DNA of 64,000 nt from Lewinellaceae bacterium. GTDB lineage: Bacteria; Bacteroidota; Bacteroidia; Chitinophagales; Saprospiraceae. The notes under the pieces are model-generated. The model worked only from the letters and a program-made list of their open reading frames with translations. It made no database searches and was not told the origin of the DNA. Of this stretch, positions 1 to 9,306 are shown piece after piece; the first letter of the stretch is position 1, and each line of letters starts with the position of its first letter. The stretch covers positions 496,001 to 560,000 of the forward strand of contig JACJYR010000003.1 of the NCBI GenBank assembly GCA_020636005.1, written 5' to 3'. The translations under genes were made by a program, and so were the position numbers.

Positions 1-302
1 CCAGTTGGAAAGTTACCAACAACACCAGCACCGGCAACTTCGACAACGGCATCATGATCATTGACGGTGCCAGCAATAACCGTGTGTGGAACAACCAGGT
101 GCATGGCAATGGCCTGTTCCCCTTGGCCGGCACCGCTGCTGATATTGAGTCCTTTGACGACTCCCACCTGTTCGGGTTCCTGACACCCAAGGCCCATGAT
201 AATTACATTGACGCTACGAGCGACTCGGCCACGACCATCCGCAACTGCGGGGTGAACAACACTTTTGCGGGAGGTACGGCGATTGGGGGGAGTTGCAGGT
301 GA
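1..302 (+). CDS. C-terminal end of a right-handed beta-helix (parallel pectate-lyase-like) protein, 5' partial
   Basis: The reading frame is open from the window edge to a TGA at 300-302, so the start lies outside. The visible ~100 residues contain repeated short turns rich in N, G and I/V (for example IDGASNNRVWNNQVHGNG) of the kind that stacks in parallel beta-helix proteins such as the NosD/PbH1 families. The end (NNTFAGG..GGSCR) shows no T9SS sorting domain. The function cannot be told from the fragment; such helices usually bind or cleave polysaccharides outside the cell. It heads a block of secreted proteins, which agrees with a surface role. Confidence 0.55.
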   Translation, partial: SWKVTNNTSTGNFDNGIMIIDGASNNRVWNNQVHGNGLFPLAGTAADIESFDDSHLFGFLTPKAHDNYIDATSDSATTIRNCGVNNTFAGGTAIGGSCR

Positions 303-381
303 GTGAAGGACAGGTATGCAATGAGAGGTAGCTGGTACAGGATGGCCTGCTATCTCTAAAAGGCGCTGTAAATACCAAATG

Positions 382-420
382 AAGATTCAGGCGGCAAATT
401 CATTCTGCCGTCTGAATCTT
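382..420. terminator. strong stem-loop after the beta-helix gene
   Basis: A 15-bp stem (382-396 with 406-420, one G-T wobble) closes a 9-nt loop. It lies between the stop at 302 and the next start at 491. There is no T-run after it, so it is either a weak terminator of the upstream gene or a structural element in the leader of the LytTR gene. Confidence 0.5.
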
Positions 421-490
421 GACCTTAAGCCAATGAATTCAACAACGCAAGACAACTTTCAAACAACCACTGACCCACAATCTGAAAGAA

Positions 491-829
491 ATGGCTCCAC
501 ACACAAACCTTATTGCTCTCTCCACGGCCGACAAATACGTCGTGGTATCAATTTCCGATATCATCTGTTGCACTGCCGAGGGTAGTTACGTCCGGCTCAC
601 CCTTCGGGAAGAGGGCGACCTGGTGCTTTCCAAAGGACTATCCAAGCTGGAGTCTTTCCTCCCGGCAGACCTTTTCGTGCGGATACACAACAAAACCCTG
701 GTGAACATCCTGCACGTCCGACAGGTGCTGAAAGGCGAGGGCGGCGCTGTCCTGCTGTCGAACGGGGCGAAAGTGAACCTCGCCGAGCGGCGGCGGAAGG
801 TGCTGATGGAGAGGTTGCGGGTATTTTGA
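491..829 (+). CDS. stand-alone LytTR DNA-binding domain protein
   Basis: The 112 residues are almost wholly a LytTR domain: a strand with the YVRLTL core, the typical 'L..L...LP..LF.RIHN' stretch near residues 50-65, and a basic C-terminal helix (RRRKVLMERL). LytTR domains bind direct repeats in promoters and are normally fused to a receiver domain. Here no receiver, sensor or membrane segment is present and no histidine kinase gene is adjacent, so the input is unknown. It stands alone, 180 bp before a long secreted-protein gene, and may regulate the surface-protein block. The start is the first ATG, which coincides with the start of the domain. The family call is firm; the target is inference. 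Confidence 0.8.
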   Translation: MAPHTNLIALSTADKYVVVSISDIICCTAEGSYVRLTLREEGDLVLSKGLSKLESFLPADLFVRIHNKTLVNILHVRQVLKGEGGAVLLSNGAKVNLAERRRKVLMERLRVF

Positions 830-1013
830 GGAGGGGCGGTTAGGGGACGGGAAGCGGCGACTATGTTGGATTTTCTGGCAGTTATAAAATAGTTCGTTTT
901 AGGAGCAGATCCCGGATTATTTTTGGGGTTTCATTTCGGGGTCACTTCTTTTTGGTCTTACCAATTTATTTTCTGATTACCAGATAGCCGAATTAACACT
1001 AACATTTTTGGAT

Positions 1014-4000
1014 ATGAAGAACGAACACTTTGGTTCTGTTATGGGCCTGATTTGCCTATTTGCCATTATCATTTTGAGCTTGCCTTTTCAAGGGGGAGCA
1101 GCAAACAAGACTTGGACTGCAGGGTCAGGTAATTGGAGCGAGGCGGCCAAGTGGTCGCCTGTAGGTGTGCCGGATCCGACAGATACTGTAATTGTCACAG
1201 GTTCTGTTACATTAGACATAGCTCCTATTGTTGCCAAATTGACCTTGAACGGCTCCATCACAGGCACTAATGACATTACGGTTACAGGCGACATGACCCT
1301 TTCAGGTGGCACATTTCAGACCATTGGAAACCTAATCATTGGCGGTAATTTTCTTTTCAGCGGAGGCTTTTTGGGGAATAATGATTCTACAACAGGCGAT
1401 GTAACAGTGTCTGGGACAACTATCATGAATGGTGGTTGGATTAGACGGAAAAAATTGATTTTAAATGGCAATGCAGATTGGAACACAGGGCATATCGCCA
1501 TTGCAAATTCAGGTACATTGAGAATTGGGGCGCAGTCAAAATTTAGCATCAATGTTACAACGGACAGAATGATAAGTGGCTGGATAACCAATAATCCTGT
1601 AACTGACCCTTCCTTTCCGATAAGCGGTCAATTTGAATGTTTTGGGACGATTGAGAAAAGCGATGCTGCTTCAACCGTGACAGTATGGGTATCCAACCCA
1701 CCCACTATTGATACCCTGAAAGTCTTAGGGGGTAAACTTGCAATGCGAAGTAGTGCCTCCTCTCCAATTGTCTTTGGTAATGGGAAAGTAGAGATTGCAA
1801 ATAATGCCACCTTCGAGATGTTCATTGGCGAATACACTTTTGAAAATATAGCATTTTCAGGTTCAGGTACTTTATCAGTTGGCGTTTCAGGGTCAAGCGC
1901 CACTACAATAGCAAGGATGTTGCAAGGGACAACCCATGCAGATACCCTAAACCTGAAAGCGGTAAATGGAAATGTGTACGATAACATTGGAGTCAATTGG
2001 AAATCAGTTGATTTCAAGGATGGCGGTGGTTTGTTTTCCACGCAGCCCATTACTATTTATGGAAATGTCTCTTTCGTTAAAAATGCAGCCTCATCCTGTA
2101 ATTTCTTTTTCGACAAAGATGTCACCATACAAGGCAACTTAACCTTTGCAGGGGGGGCACTTGGCACTTCTGCATTTGCCAAGAACCTTACCGTACAGGG
2201 CTTTTCAAGTTTTAGTAGCAATAATGAAGTCAGGCATGCAAATGTTCTACTGGGGCAGGGAGCTAATATTTTCCCCGGGCAGTTCAACTTATTTGGTAGC
2301 AATACAAAGGTTACTATCCCTGATGGTAAAACATTGACAGCTTTAGCAAATGGGGGAGATATTTTTATACTAAATACCGGTGGAGGTGCATCAACTCTTG
2401 ATAATCAAGGTAAAATTTTAAAACAAGGAACCGGAAAGATGCAAATTGGTGGAACAACAGTAGGTGTCTCACCCGATGGTGGTGTCCGATTTTCCAATAC
2501 TGATACCATTAGGTTAGAAGCAGGTTCCTTTCAGGTAAGAAATGGTACAGGGGTAGTAAATACGCATTCGGGTGTCTTCGATGCACTGCCCAATACTGAA
2601 TGGTGGTTTTGGGGAGCAAATGCGCTGAACGGAGCCCAATTTATTGGTGATGGAAATATAGTCGGGATTGGTTTTTCATTCGATTCGCCTACTTTCAATG
2701 CAGGCACTACCTTTTCGACCCCCGTGAACCTCCGTATAGATGGTAGAGGGATAACAGATAATGTTGGATTAACGTGGAAAAACGTGGTATTCAATGATGG
2801 TTTTTACGCGGGCAATGGTAATGTAACCGTCCTCGAAAATGTGACCATGCCCGGCAAGGGCACTATTGCCAATACTGGGAAATTTCTAATAAATGGCAAC
2901 GCAAGTATTTGGGGAGGCCTTCAAGGAACATCCAACACAGACTCCTTAATTATCAACGGAACGACCACTTTTTATAATCAAATTTCCATTGTAAAAAGGA
3001 TAGTCAAATTTAATGGCAACAGCAATCTCGTAACAAACATCGGTTTCGACGGCGGCGAAATCATCAATTCTCCCGGTGACACGTGCAAACTTCCCGGAAC
3101 CCTCCTTTTTACTACCAGTACCACTAATATTGGCAAATTCACCAATCATGGCGTTATTTTCAAAAATGCAGCCGGACAAGTTGAAATACGGGCTGTTTTC
3201 AATAATGACGGGAAAATCAAATTGGATGCAGGAACTCTTTACTTCAATCCCGTTGCCCTGGGCACACACAAAGGCATTTTTGAAGTTTCAACGGGAGCGG
3301 CTTTGACATTTGCTGGGACACACACCTTTACAGATTGGACGGGGCAGGCAAATGGGACGGGGACGTTCAATCACAACATAGATGGACCGTTAGCTTTTGG
3401 CGGAGATTCAAAATTATTGGGTGATTGGAATCTCAACTTAAATGGAACGAATATTACGTTGGGGGGAGTTTTTGATAAGTTGAAATGGAAGAAAATCACG
3501 CTCAACGGCACATTGACTTCAGCTCAATTATCCAGTCAGGGTGTCTCGTTGAATGCAGATACTATCCTAATCCCTGCCAGTAGAGAAATCAATGTAAATG
3601 CCAAAGGATTGCGTGGTGGTAAAAACGGTTCTCAGTTCGGAAATAATGGAGAAACATACGCAAGTGATTTAGTGACCATTGTTCCCGGTTCTTTGAGCGG
3701 AACTGGCGCAAGTTACGGCGGGTTGGGTGAAGACAATGGGAATGGTCAGCCCAACCCCGTTTATGGAAACAAGTATTTCCCTGATTTAATGGGCTCAGGT
3801 GGCGGCGGAGGATTTACAGGAGAAGTTGGCGGTAACGGGGGCGGCATGGTGCAGGTGCGTACTCAATCCTTGATATTAAATGGAAAAATCGTTGCAAATG
3901 GAGGCAATGGAAACATCCACACAGGCGGCGGCTCCGGAGGTTCGGTCCTAATATTAGCCAATGAAATAAGCGGAACAGGAAGCATTGAAGCCAAAGGTGG

Positions 4001-5207
4001 AACCGGTGGCTGTGGCAATTGCTTCGGTGCGAGTGGTGGGGGTGGACGTGTTGCCATTTACACCCACAATCCCAACTTCCCCGCAGCCAATATCTCCGTA
4101 GCACCCGGAGCACCCAACTTCGGCTCTCCCCAGCCCGGCACCATCGTTTACCTAAACTGCAACTACGAAACCAACGCTGCGGTGGACAGCATCCTCTACC
4201 CCGTAGGCAATATTCTTCCATTGGATACGACCATACAACCAATGGTAGTGGTACAAAACCTCTCGCCGAATACACAGACCTTCCCCGTTCAGTTTAAGAT
4301 TGGCAATTTTTATGAAGATGTCACTTATGTCAACCTCGCCTCCGGGCAACGGGACACCATCACCTTTGCAGCTTTTAAAGCAGAACAAGTGGGGACTTGG
4401 CCTGCCACAGCTACCATACAAATCTCCAATGACGATTGCTTAGAAGGGAATCAAAAATCGGTGAATGTACCCATTGCCTCTGGCGACAGTCCCGCCATTG
4501 CTGCCGTCAGCCCCAATAGCGGCGGCAATACCGGGGCTACCACCATTAAGATTACCGGACAAAATTTCAGGGAAGGCATAAATGCCCGTATCGAACATTC
4601 CAGTGGCAGCTACATCATGGCGCACTATGTGGAGTTTGTAAGTAGCACGCAGATTTTCGCTTCTGTCAACCTGCAAGGGGCGGCACTGGGCATGTATGAT
4701 GTCGTGGTGCAAAACCCTGATTTTCAAACAGCCTCTTTCTCTGGGTTTGAAGTGACCGAAGGTTCCATCGGCTGGGAAGGCTTTGCGCAGCCGGGATGCC
4801 TGGCGGGGAATTTTGACCCGGGGCAGTTGCTGGAGATAAAACTGGAAACTCCTGAATTTGCAAGAGCAAACAGACCATTTGAAATTACGATTAGGTTTTG
4901 GAACAAGGGAAATATTGATATTCCAATCCCAATTCGAACCATTCGATGCGAACTTCCAGAAGGATATTTAGGATTACCTGACGAATGTCATGTTTTTGTC
5001 AATGGAATACAAGGATGTGACATTTACAATCCAAATGTAAGCTTCCCAACATACAAGGAACTCGTTGTAAAACTTCAGGAAAATAATGGGCCAACAGATA
5101 TTTTAAGAGCAGGTGCTAAAGGTGAGATTAAACTCCTTGCTATATCTCATCAGCCCATAACTGCACAAATACCTCAGTACTCCATGATTTTTAAAATTGA
5201 TGAGTAG
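1014..5207 (+). CDS. large secreted repeat protein with glycine-rich segment and IPT/TIG domain
   Basis: The ATG at 1014 opens a clear signal peptide (hydrophobic run LICLFAIIILSLPF, then a small-residue cleavage site near GGAA), so it is preferred over a TTG six bases upstream. Residues ~30-850 are an irregular beta-solenoid-like array of short units such as 'G.LTLNGSITG.NDITVTGD', as in adhesin passenger domains. Residues ~865-1018 form a glycine-rich segment (GSGGGGG, GGSGGS) with few Cys. Residues ~1160-1250 form an IPT/TIG-like Ig fold (VSPNSGG...TIKITGQNF). No T9SS type A tail is seen at the end. It is likely exported and surface attached or released, probably adhesive. It is the first of four large secreted genes in a row; the exact role is unknown. 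Confidence 0.7.
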   Translation: MKNEHFGSVMGLICLFAIIILSLPFQGGAANKTWTAGSGNWSEAAKWSPVGVPDPTDTVIVTGSVTLDIAPIVAKLTLNGSITGTNDITVTGDMTLSGGTFQTIGNLIIGGNFLFSGGFLGNNDSTTGDVTVSGTTIMNGGWIRRKKLILNGNADWNTGHIAIANSGTLRIGAQSKFSINVTTDRMISGWITNNPVTDPSFPISGQFECFGTIEKSDAASTVTVWVSNPPTIDTLKVLGGKLAMRSSASSPIVFGNGKVEIANNATFEMFIGEYTFENIAFSGSGTLSVGVSGSSATTIARMLQGTTHADTLNLKAVNGNVYDNIGVNWKSVDFKDGGGLFSTQPITIYGNVSFVKNAASSCNFFFDKDVTIQGNLTFAGGALGTSAFAKNLTVQGFSSFSSNNEVRHANVLLGQGANIFPGQFNLFGSNTKVTIPDGKTLTALANGGDIFILNTGGGASTLDNQGKILKQGTGKMQIGGTTVGVSPDGGVRFSNTDTIRLEAGSFQVRNGTGVVNTHSGVFDALPNTEWWFWGANALNGAQFIGDGNIVGIGFSFDSPTFNAGTTFSTPVNLRIDGRGITDNVGLTWKNVVFNDGFYAGNGNVTVLENVTMPGKGTIANTGKFLINGNASIWGGLQGTSNTDSLIINGTTTFYNQISIVKRIVKFNGNSNLVTNIGFDGGEIINSPGDTCKLPGTLLFTTSTTNIGKFTNHGVIFKNAAGQVEIRAVFNNDGKIKLDAGTLYFNPVALGTHKGIFEVSTGAALTFAGTHTFTDWTGQANGTGTFNHNIDGPLAFGGDSKLLGDWNLNLNGTNITLGGVFDKLKWKKITLNGTLTSAQLSSQGVSLNADTILIPASREINVNAKGLRGGKNGSQFGNNGETYASDLVTIVPGSLSGTGASYGGLGEDNGNGQPNPVYGNKYFPDLMGSGGGGGFTGEVGGNGGGMVQVRTQSLILNGKIVANGGNGNIHTGGGSGGSVLILANEISGTGSIEAKGGTGGCGNCFGASGGGGRVAIYTHNPNFPAANISVAPGAPNFGSPQPGTIVYLNCNYETNAAVDSILYPVGNILPLDTTIQPMVVVQNLSPNTQTFPVQFKIGNFYEDVTYVNLASGQRDTITFAAFKAEQVGTWPATATIQISNDDCLEGNQKSVNVPIASGDSPAIAAVSPNSGGNTGATTIKITGQNFREGINARIEHSSGSYIMAHYVEFVSSTQIFASVNLQGAALGMYDVVVQNPDFQTASFSGFEVTEGSIGWEGFAQPGCLAGNFDPGQLLEIKLETPEFARANRPFEITIRFWNKGNIDIPIPIRTIRCELPEGYLGLPDECHVFVNGIQGCDIYNPNVSFPTYKELVVKLQENNGPTDILRAGAKGEIKLLAISHQPITAQIPQYSMIFKIDE

Positions 5208-5253
5208 TAGTGCCCACTCATTCAAACACAACAATTTCTAAAAATAATACGCT

Positions 5254-8200
5254 ATGTCAAATCATAAATTAATTCCATTTTTCCTCATTTTATTCTTCTT
5301 CAGTGCTGAAATTGTCACCGCTCAGAAGAACACCATCCCCAATTTCCCAATTGCTGGAAGTGCGGGTATGGAAGTAAACACTTATTCTGGTAAATTATTC
5401 TTGCAGAGACAAGATTTATTCCTTTCTGGGCGTGGCATGGACATAGATTTACAATTTTATTATAATCCTTATGGCGAGTTAGGCACCACAGATTGGGGCT
5501 ATGGAAATGGCTGGTCACATACTTATTATTACTCCTACAGAGTACAGTCAGACACTGTTACTATTTTCAAGCCTGATGGAAGAAAATTAGATTACAAACG
5601 AATAAACAATGGTAGCAGCTTTACCCCTCCAACAGGAGTAAAAGAGTTCTTAACAGAATACGAACCAGGTAAGTATCTCTTACGTACCCTGTATGGTATC
5701 GAATATTATTTTGAAAATCCAACTTATAAGAAGCTTACTAAAATTGTTGACTTAAATGGCAATCACATTACGCTAAACTGGACTGGGTTTACGGAACTTG
5801 GTTCTATTGTAGATGCATCTGGAAGGGAAATAACCTTTAACTGGTCAAATGGACACCTTGCAAGCATTGTAGATGCCAATGATAATCCAGCCAGAGTTTG
5901 GACCTATTCCTACGATTTAAGTCGTCTAACTTCAGTTACAGACCCACTTGGCAACCAGCAGATTTATGAATATCAGCCACAAAGCCCTTGGCTTGCAAGG
6001 CATATCAATGAGGTCGGAGATGAAACTACTGTAACTTATTACGGCGACAGTGGAAGCTACTCTGTTCACGAAATAGCCAGCTGTTTGGCAAAATACAGCT
6101 TTACCTATTTCTCAGGACAGGGCAGAACCCTGGTCAAAGAATTAGTTGGCGACAAAACAGAAAGCACCCTATATGATTTCGACAGCCAGCAAAGAAATGT
6201 TGCCCGAAAAGGGAATTGCTGTGGTTTTGAAACACATTATGAGTTTGATGCGGAAAACAATATTTCCAAGATTACGGATGCCAATGGAAACGCTACAACA
6301 TATACATACAATTTTCAAGGGCTTGTTACTGGCATAACAGACCCGCTGGGGTGTTCCTTGCAATATACCTACGGTCAGTATGGTCGGGTAGCTACAACGA
6401 AAGATAAAAACGGGAATACTACCACATTTACCTATGACGCCAAGGGAAATTTAACAGCTGTTTCTCGCCCTTTGGGGGTATCTGAGAGTTTTACCTACGA
6501 TGCTTTTGGCAACCAGACCAGCTATACGGACGCACGGGGGAATACTACAAACTACGCTTATAATGCGAACGGTTATCTGACCCAAATCAGTTATCCGATT
6601 TCCGGCTTGACGACTCAACTTACCTACGACAACCGAGGCAACAGGTTGAGCAGGACAGACGGAAATGACCATACCACTCATTTTAAGTACGACCTGATGA
6701 ACCGATTGACCGAGGTAGAAGACCCGCTTGGCAACAAAACTACTTATGAGTACGATGCCAAGGGAAACCGAACCAAAACTACCAATGCCCTTGGCAATGT
6801 GACAGAATATCATTATGACCAGTTAGACAGGGTTGTAGAAGCTGAGGCTCCGCTGAATACTGTTTTGAAATATAGTTATGACAGCCGTGGCAATCTCCTC
6901 GGCTTCACTGACCAAAGAGGCAGCACTACCACCTATAACTACGACGAACGGAATTTCCTGTTGTCCAAAAAAGACCCACTTGGCTATGAAACCAACTATA
7001 CTTACGATGGCTTGGGAAACCAGACCTCTATAACAGACCCTAATGGAAACGCTACCCAATACACCTACGACGAACAGAACCGCCTCATTCGCACCCAGGA
7101 TGCACTGGGTTTTCAAACGGTGTATGCCTATGATTGCAACGGAAACCCGCTTTCCGTAACAGACGCCAATGGCAACACCACCAGCTACGCCTACGACGCC
7201 CTCAACCGCCAGGTGAGCACTACGGATGCGCTCGGCTTTACCACTAATTTTGAATACGATAAAAACAACAACCTGACAAAAATCACGGATGCGAAAGGCA
7301 ATCCCACCAGCTATGAATACGATGCAATGAACCGCAAGACCAAGGAGACCTACGCCGATAATACCACCAAAGTCTTCACCTACGATGGTGCAGGCAATGT
7401 AACCAGCAGAAAGGACAACGCCGGGAACATGACCTTCTACACCTACGACGACAACAATCGCCTTACCCTGCGGGACTACCCAGACGCCAACGACGACCAC
7501 TTCAGCTATGACCCCCTCGGTAGAATGGCCGAAGCCACTAACCAGAACGCTGTGGTTACCTTTACCTACGATGCCCTGAACCGTTTGCTCGGCGAAACGC
7601 TGAACGGCAAAACCACCGGCTACGCCTACAACAACGCCACCGGCAAGCGCACCCTGATTTACCCCAGCGGCAAGGTGATAGAGGAATACTACGATACCCG
7701 CAACCAGCTCGCCAGCATCAAAGAAAGCGGCGAAACCATTGCGTCCTTCGCCTACGACCCGGCAGGACGTATGACCACCCGGAGCTATGGTAATGGCACG
7801 GTGACCACCTACGCCTACGATGCCGACAACCGGGTGACGGACATTATAGCCAACCCCAATGAATTTATCAATTTTCACTATGCCTACGACAACGTGGGTA
7901 ATAAGCTATATGAAGAAAAAAAGCACCACCCGACGCATTCAGAAGAATATGGGTATGATGCTAAGTATCAGTTGACTTCTTTTAAGGTGGGGACTCTAGC
8001 AAATGGGGAGGTGGCTGCGCCGCTTACACAATCGGTTTTTGATTATGACGAGATGGGAAATAGAACAATTGTGACAGTAGATGGGATTATCAATACATAC
8101 CAAGCGAATACAATGAATGAGTATACCAGCGTTTCTGGAAATCAAAATCAATTTTTTAATTATGACAATAATGGCAATTTAATATCATTTAATAATGTTT

Positions 8201-9222
8201 CTTATGAGTTTAATTATAATAATCTATTGTTCTCGGTTAATAATGGAAGCAGTAATGTCTACTACATTTATGACGCTTTTGGAAGAAAAATCAATACAAC
8301 ATACAACGGCAAAACATATCTACACTATTATAGGCGAAACAACAACATTTTAGTATTTGATGATTCAGAAAAAAAATATGAAACTTCAATATTGACAGAT
8401 AGATTAGATGAAATTATTTTTAAAGAGACTGAAGAAGAATATTTTATTCATCAAAATCTCTTAAATTCAGTAGTTGCAGAAACCAAAAGTAATAATAATC
8501 TACAATTGAGGATTGAATACGATGCATTTGGAAACAAAAAAACTTATGATAAAGACTTTAACAGCATAAATGTTACTAACTTCAACCAGATTTCTTTTGG
8601 CGGAAGACAGGTACACCCTAATTTTGAAGATATCGAAATGCGTAATAGAATTTATAATTTTGCTATTGGTAGATTTTTGCAAAGAGATGCGTTAAATTAC
8701 GAAGATGATTTCAACTTATACTCTTATGTGAAGAATAATCCAATTAATTTTTTCGACCCACTCGGCACAGAAAGCCTAATGACTCCACCTAAAAACGATG
8801 AGGGTGGTTTTTCAATTACTCCTAACAACCCCTCTTTTGGTAATTCTGCCTCTGCGTCTTTCATACCTATAGTAAATAGTATTGGGATAAGTGGCTCTAT
8901 AAACACTCAAGGCAACATAAACATTTGTGCAAATTTTCCGAATGTTGGATGGGGGGTTAGAGCATGTACTAATGGAAATATTGGTATAACATATGGATTT
9001 CCAATAATTGGAAGATGTAATATTACGACAAACATTATAGAAGATTGGAATGGTCGTCCAAGAATTGAGGTTGGTGGAACAATTAATTTACCGGGAATCA
9101 ACATAAGTGATGGAATCATTATCAACTTGCCAACGGGTAATGAAACTACAGTTCCAGTTAGTGACCCAAATGATCCAACTTCTTACGACCCAAGGCATCA
9201 TCTCCCAGGAAGATATTATTAA
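5254..9222 (+). CDS. secreted RHS/YD-repeat protein with RHS core and unassigned C-terminal tail
   Basis: A signal peptide (residues 1-23, ending VTAQ) is followed by an N-terminal region like that of other secreted YD proteins (MEVNTYSG..) and then dozens of YD repeats (TTTYTYD, NTTSYAYDALNR) from about residue 200 to 900, which fold into a hollow beta-cocoon. The RHS-associated core lies at ~1115-1171 (GRFLQRDAL, NLYSYVKNNP, DPLG). After it come 150 residues (1172-1322) rich in G, N and I, with no toxin motif I can name. In RHS proteins the part after the core is the variable, often toxic, end. From about 7,880 on the DNA is AT-richer than the preceding kilobase, which suggests the 3' part was exchanged. 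No PAAR or VgrG domain is present, so delivery by a type VI system is not indicated. No obvious immunity gene follows. Confidence 0.88.
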   Translation: MSNHKLIPFFLILFFFSAEIVTAQKNTIPNFPIAGSAGMEVNTYSGKLFLQRQDLFLSGRGMDIDLQFYYNPYGELGTTDWGYGNGWSHTYYYSYRVQSDTVTIFKPDGRKLDYKRINNGSSFTPPTGVKEFLTEYEPGKYLLRTLYGIEYYFENPTYKKLTKIVDLNGNHITLNWTGFTELGSIVDASGREITFNWSNGHLASIVDANDNPARVWTYSYDLSRLTSVTDPLGNQQIYEYQPQSPWLARHINEVGDETTVTYYGDSGSYSVHEIASCLAKYSFTYFSGQGRTLVKELVGDKTESTLYDFDSQQRNVARKGNCCGFETHYEFDAENNISKITDANGNATTYTYNFQGLVTGITDPLGCSLQYTYGQYGRVATTKDKNGNTTTFTYDAKGNLTAVSRPLGVSESFTYDAFGNQTSYTDARGNTTNYAYNANGYLTQISYPISGLTTQLTYDNRGNRLSRTDGNDHTTHFKYDLMNRLTEVEDPLGNKTTYEYDAKGNRTKTTNALGNVTEYHYDQLDRVVEAEAPLNTVLKYSYDSRGNLLGFTDQRGSTTTYNYDERNFLLSKKDPLGYETNYTYDGLGNQTSITDPNGNATQYTYDEQNRLIRTQDALGFQTVYAYDCNGNPLSVTDANGNTTSYAYDALNRQVSTTDALGFTTNFEYDKNNNLTKITDAKGNPTSYEYDAMNRKTKETYADNTTKVFTYDGAGNVTSRKDNAGNMTFYTYDDNNRLTLRDYPDANDDHFSYDPLGRMAEATNQNAVVTFTYDALNRLLGETLNGKTTGYAYNNATGKRTLIYPSGKVIEEYYDTRNQLASIKESGETIASFAYDPAGRMTTRSYGNGTVTTYAYDADNRVTDIIANPNEFINFHYAYDNVGNKLYEEKKHHPTHSEEYGYDAKYQLTSFKVGTLANGEVAAPLTQSVFDYDEMGNRTIVTVDGIINTYQANTMNEYTSVSGNQNQFFNYDNNGNLISFNNVSYEFNYNNLLFSVNNGSSNVYYIYDAFGRKINTTYNGKTYLHYYRRNNNILVFDDSEKKYETSILTDRLDEIIFKETEEEYFIHQNLLNSVVAETKSNNNLQLRIEYDAFGNKKTYDKDFNSINVTNFNQISFGGRQVHPNFEDIEMRNRIYNFAIGRFLQRDALNYEDDFNLYSYVKNNPINFFDPLGTESLMTPPKNDEGGFSITPNNPSFGNSASASFIPIVNSIGISGSINTQGNINICANFPNVGWGVRACTNGNIGITYGFPIIGRCNITTNIIEDWNGRPRIEVGGTINLPGINISDGIIINLPTGNETTVPVSDPNDPTSYDPRHHLPGRYY

Positions 9223-9306
9223 ATATAATTAGTTCAATAAAAAGTCAAACTTAATAGATTTCGCATTATACTTCGAAAAACTCTAAACCATAAATAAGCA
9301 CCAAAT

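Noticed and set aside
6823..7878. Long open frame (351 codons) on the minus strand
   Set aside because: It lies fully antisense to the YD repeats, and its Val/Gly-rich repeated composition mirrors them. It is a shadow of the repeat codons.
5254..9222. Type VI secretion RHS effector
   Set aside because: It has a Sec signal peptide and no PAAR or VgrG domain, and no T6SS genes are in the window.
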